This document shows, one piece after another, positions 30,080-33,018 of a stretch of DNA of 33,018 nucleotides (position 1 is its first letter; each line of letters opens with the position of its first letter). The position numbers and the translations under genes were made by a program. A model generated the notes under the pieces. The model was not told where the DNA came from. It was given only the letters and a program-made list of their open reading frames with translations, and did not search any database. This DNA comes from an uncultured Faecalibacterium sp. Lineage in GTDB: Bacteria > Bacillota > Clostridia > Oscillospirales > Ruminococcaceae. The DNA is taken from positions 1 to 33,018 of the forward strand of contig CAKSXW010000015.1 in assembly GCA_934518555.1 (NCBI GenBank). Reading direction: 5' to 3'.

Positions 30080-32491
30080 ATGAAAGTACCTTTCAGTTGG
30101 TTAAAAGAGTTTGTAGATATCGATGTTACCGCTCAGGAACTGGAGGAAAAGCTTTTTTCCTGCGGTTTTGAGGTGGAAGAACTGATCCCGCTGGATGCCG
30201 GCATCAGCAAGGTGGTGGTCGGCAAGATCGTGGAGATGGAAAAGCAGGAGGGCACCCACCTGACCAAGTGTGTGGTGGACTGCGGCGACTACGGCCATGA
30301 CATCCGCATCAGCACCGGTGCTGCCAACATGAAGCTGGGCGACTGCGTGCCCGCTGCGCTGGATGGCTCCACCCTGCCCGGCGGCATCAAGATCAAGGCC
30401 CGCAAGATGCAGGGCGTGGAATCCAACGGTATGCTGTGCTCCGGTGAGGAGCTGGGCCTCAACGATGACCTGTTCCCGGGCTCTGAGGTCTATGGCCTGC
30501 TGATCCTGCCGGAGGATTCTGTCCCCGGCACCGACATCGCCCCTGTGGTGGGTCTGGATGACTACATCTTTGATATCTCCATCACCGCCAACCGCCCGGA
30601 CTGCCAGTCCGTTCTGGGCATTGCCCGGGAGGTGGCCGCCATTCTGGGCAAGCCTCTGCACCTGCCTGCGATGGACTACAAAACTGTCTGCGATGCTGAT
30701 GCCCCCATCACCGTCCAGGTGGAAGCTCCGGACCTGTGCCCTCGCTACATGGCCCACTATGTCCGCAACATCCGCATGGGCCAGTCTCCCCGTTGGATGA
30801 AGCGTCACCTGGCCCTGTGCGGCCTGCGTTCCATCAGCAATGTGGTGGATATCACCAACCACACCCTGCTGGAGATGGGCCAGCCCATGCACGCCTTTGA
30901 CCTGAACAAGGTGGCTGGCCGCACCATTGATGTGCGCCGTGCCCACGATGGCGAAAAGATCGTCACCCTGGATGAGAAGGAGTTCACCCTGAACCCCAAC
31001 AACCTGGTCATCTGCGACGCCGAAAAGCCGGTGGCATTGGCCGGTATCATGGGCGGTGCCAACTCCGGCATGGACGAGAACACCACCAGCCTGCTGTTCG
31101 AGTGCGCTACCTTCGCCCGGGACTGTGTCCGTAAGACCAGCCGTGCCCTGGGCCAGAACAGTGATTCCTCTGCCCGTTACGAAAAGGGCGTGGACCGCCA
31201 CTCTCCGGAGCTGGGCCTGGCCCGTGCACTGCACCTGATCCAGGAGCTGGACTGCGGCGACATCACCACCCTGTCCTTTGACTGCACCGATGGCCGTCCC
31301 CTGGAGCGCAAGCACATCGTCACCACCCCTGCCAAGATCTGCGGTGTCCTGGGCATTACCGTACCGGACCAGACCATGATCGACATCCTCCGGCGTCTGG
31401 AGTTTACCGTGGACGTGCAGGCAGATGGCAGCTGGGATGTGTCCGCTCCTCTGTACCGTGAGGACGTGGAGAGCTTCCCGGACCTGGCCGAGGAAGTCAT
31501 CCGGGAATACGGCTACGACCACATCGTGCCCACCTTCCTGAACACTGCCTCCGTTACCAACGGCGGCCTGAACTACGACCAGAAGCAGCAGCTCAAGACC
31601 AAGCGTCTGCTGGCCGCCCAGGGCTTCTATGAGGCCTCCACTCTGGCTTTCTACTCCAATGCCGAGCTGGATATGCTCCATATCCCTGCAGAGGATGAGG
31701 CACGCAAGGCCATCCGCATCCTGAACCCCATCAGCGAGAACCTGTCCATCATGCGGACCCTGCTGGCACCCTCCATGCTGAACGTTATCGTGGATAACCT
31801 GAAGAAGGGCAACGCCGAGGGCCGTCTGTTTGAGCTTGCTCCGGTGTATCTGGCCAAGGAGCTGCCCATCAACGAGCATCCCCACGAGCGTCAGACCCTC
31901 TGCCTGGGTGCCTTTGGCCCCGAGGAGGACTTCTTTACCGTCAAGGGCGCATTGGAAGCACTGGCAGATTGCTTCGGCCTGCACTTTGACTATAAGCGCG
32001 AGACCACCCCGTGGCTGCACCCCGGCATCAGCGCCGCTGTGTATTGCAACGGCAAGCGTCTGGGCGTGTTTGGCAAGCTGGCCAACGAGATCAACGCCGA
32101 GCTGGAGATCGCAAAGGACCAGAAGGACAGCCAGAACATCTATCTGGGAGAGCTGGATTATGAGGCTCTCATGTCCTGTGTGGAGGGTGAGCTGCGCTAT
32201 CAGTCGTTGAGCCCCTATGCACCGGTCAAGCGTGACCTGGCACTGGTCTGCGACGAGGCCGTTACCTGCGGCGAGATCGAAGAGACCATCAAGAAGGCCA
32301 GCCCGCTGGTGAGCGAGGTCAAGCTGTTCGACATCTACCGCGGTGCAAACCTCGGTGAGGGCAAGAAGAGTATGGCCTTCAGCCTGTCTCTTGCAGACCC
32401 GAAGAAGGAAGTCTCTGCCGAAGAAGCAGAGCGCGCCGTCAAGAAGATCCTTGGCAACCTGAAGTTCAAGCTGGGCATTGAGATCCGCTAA
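30080..32491 (+). CDS. pheT: Phenylalanine--tRNA ligase beta subunit
   Basis: The 803-residue protein has the full beta-subunit set: an N-terminal EMAPII-like tRNA-binding domain (about 40-155), the B3/B4 editing region, the B5 domain (about 400-480), a catalytic-like core and the C-terminal anticodon-binding FDX-ACB domain (about 710-803, ending in FKLGIEIR). Editing of mischarged Tyr-tRNA-Phe is known for B3/B4. A GAGGGGAGAG site precedes the ATG. The gene ends the T-box operon at a strong terminator. Confidence 0.97.
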   Translation: MKVPFSWLKEFVDIDVTAQELEEKLFSCGFEVEELIPLDAGISKVVVGKIVEMEKQEGTHLTKCVVDCGDYGHDIRISTGAANMKLGDCVPAALDGSTLPGGIKIKARKMQGVESNGMLCSGEELGLNDDLFPGSEVYGLLILPEDSVPGTDIAPVVGLDDYIFDISITANRPDCQSVLGIAREVAAILGKPLHLPAMDYKTVCDADAPITVQVEAPDLCPRYMAHYVRNIRMGQSPRWMKRHLALCGLRSISNVVDITNHTLLEMGQPMHAFDLNKVAGRTIDVRRAHDGEKIVTLDEKEFTLNPNNLVICDAEKPVALAGIMGGANSGMDENTTSLLFECATFARDCVRKTSRALGQNSDSSARYEKGVDRHSPELGLARALHLIQELDCGDITTLSFDCTDGRPLERKHIVTTPAKICGVLGITVPDQTMIDILRRLEFTVDVQADGSWDVSAPLYREDVESFPDLAEEVIREYGYDHIVPTFLNTASVTNGGLNYDQKQQLKTKRLLAAQGFYEASTLAFYSNAELDMLHIPAEDEARKAIRILNPISENLSIMRTLLAPSMLNVIVDNLKKGNAEGRLFELAPVYLAKELPINEHPHERQTLCLGAFGPEEDFFTVKGALEALADCFGLHFDYKRETTPWLHPGISAAVYCNGKRLGVFGKLANEINAELEIAKDQKDSQNIYLGELDYEALMSCVEGELRYQSLSPYAPVKRDLALVCDEAVTCGEIEETIKKASPLVSEVKLFDIYRGANLGEGKKSMAFSLSLADPKKEVSAEEAERAVKKILGNLKFKLGIEIR

Positions 32492-32515
32492 GCTCTACTA
32501 TATAAGTAATATAAG

Positions 32516-32553
32516 AAGGGCCGTCTGTGCAGCTGTGCAGACGGCCCTTTTTT
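32516..32553 (+). terminator. Terminator after pheT
   Basis: AAGGGCCGTCTG (32516-32527) pairs perfectly with CAGACGGCCCTT (32538-32549), followed by a T-run. It isolates pheST from the strong promoters downstream. Confidence 0.92.
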
Positions 32554-32626
32554 GCTGTCAGGATCAGAAACGGAGAATAAAAATGAAGAAAACTCAAATT
32601 TCTTCTCAAAAACTTGTCAAAAAGTG

Positions 32627-32655
32627 TTGACAAGGCCGCCGGGGTGTGGTATTAT
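32627..32655 (+). promoter_or_regulatory. Very strong promoter P1 (rRNA-type)
   Basis: A perfect TTGACA (32627-32632) and TATTAT (32650-32655) are 17 bases apart with TGG before the -10. An A-rich stretch upstream (about 32578-32624) could act as an UP element. Confidence 0.85.
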
Positions 32656-32810
32656 ACTTGAGCGCCAAGCGCTGAGACAAAGAATGACTTCTGAAACCTC
32701 GGCTGGAAGCCTTTGAAAAGAACCAATAGACGCTGAAATGTTCCGGTTAGCGCCGAGAAACACGAAGCGCTCCAAGTTCAGAAAGTTCGAAAGATTCCGA
32801 AAAAAAGAGC

Positions 32811-32839
32811 TTGACAAAAAACCGCTTCTGTGGTAAAAT
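32811..32839 (+). promoter_or_regulatory. Very strong promoter P2 (rRNA-type)
   Basis: A perfect TTGACA (32811-32816) and TAAAAT (32834-32839) are 17 bases apart, again with TGG before the -10. It lies 184 bases after P1. Confidence 0.85.
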
Positions 32840-33018
32840 AATCAAGTCGTCAGCCGCAAGGCTGAGGCGCACAGGACCTTGAAAATTGAACAATATCGAA
32901 AAACTTGTAACGGAACCTATTTTCGTGTTGGAAAAACACGTTAAACAATTCCAAACAAAGTAATTCACACAGGACGCAAGCGATTGCGTGCTGAGCGAAA
33001 CAAGATTTAACACTTTTA
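32840..33018 (+). other. Leader of a probable rRNA operon; no protein gene
   Basis: This stretch after the tandem promoters has no credible protein gene. It contains the GNRA-type hairpins CAGCC-GCAA-GGCTG (32851-32864) and ACGCAA-GCGA-TTGCGT (32974-32989), and a CGTGTT/AACACG hairpin (32924-32940). The string CCTTGAAAATTGAACAA (32878-32894) resembles the CTTTGAAAACTGAAC-type sequence found in rRNA leaders of Bacillota. The 16S gene itself is not in the window, so this is an inference that it begins to the right. Confidence 0.75.

Noticed and set aside
30101..32020. Minus-strand open frame of 639 codons opposite pheT
   Set aside because: Shadow of pheT in the aligned antisense register; no independent evidence.
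32617..33013. Two short minus-strand open frames near the right edge
   Set aside because: They lie across strong plus-strand promoters and a hairpin-rich leader, with no ribosome site or conserved look.
1..33018. Mobile elements, CRISPR arrays, phage or toxin-antitoxin modules
   Set aside because: No transposase, integrase, direct-repeat array or toxin-like gene was seen; the whole window reads as core chromosome.

Overview
The window is 33 kb of GC-rich, tightly packed, almost intron-sized-gap-free bacterial chromosome. The gene set is typical of Bacillota/Clostridia: a T-box leader on pheST, a perfect CIRCE operator on htpG, ThyX, a type-2 GalT, RecD2, a PcrA-type helicase, an A-type flavodiiron protein and OadG/OadB sodium-pump subunits. 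Base composition, codon use and gene content resemble an obligately anaerobic gut Oscillospiraceae member such as Faecalibacterium. That assignment is inference; no rRNA sequence is in the window.

Layout, left to right. (1) 1-4161: the C-terminal half of a MATE transporter, then recD2 and an MreB-like gene, each with its own promoter. (2) 4220-5967: a two-gene sodium-pump unit, oadG-oadB, with a strong promoter and terminator. (3) 6004-13545: a six-gene run, pcrA-thyX-tmk-GNAT-mltG-U32 (trhP-like), with one clear promoter at the front and one terminator at the end; it links DNA repair, dTTP synthesis, cell-wall synthesis and probably tRNA modification. (4) 13555-17183, minus strand: galK-galT (4-base overlap), then cutC. 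(5) 17525-20709, minus strand: an XpaC-family membrane protein and htpG; the promoter of the former lies inside the terminator of the latter. (6) 20886-22485: a cysteine-rich C_GCAxxG_C_C protein divergent from htpG, then an unrecognised 146-aa protein and an HD-domain protein. (7) 22557-27268: a minus-strand GNAT, then a secreted alpha/beta hydrolase, a transglutaminase-like protein and rmuC. (8) 27277-32553: flavodiiron protein fprA, then a Phe-specific T-box and pheS-pheT. (9) 32553-33018: no protein gene, but two very strong tandem promoters and a structured leader that look like the start of an rRNA operon whose 16S gene would begin just past the right edge.

Fourteen promoters could be read by eye; nine carry an extended -10 (TGn), and TATACT is a common -10. 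I found no mobile element, CRISPR array, phage gene or tRNA gene, and no gene cluster that I can defend as a wholly new system. The most interesting signals are small: a Gly/Ser/Tyr-rich low-complexity tail in PcrA, a promoter nested in a terminator, paired CTGCAG palindromes before galK, a perfect inverted repeat in the fprA leader, and an unrecognised small gene paired with an HD-domain gene.
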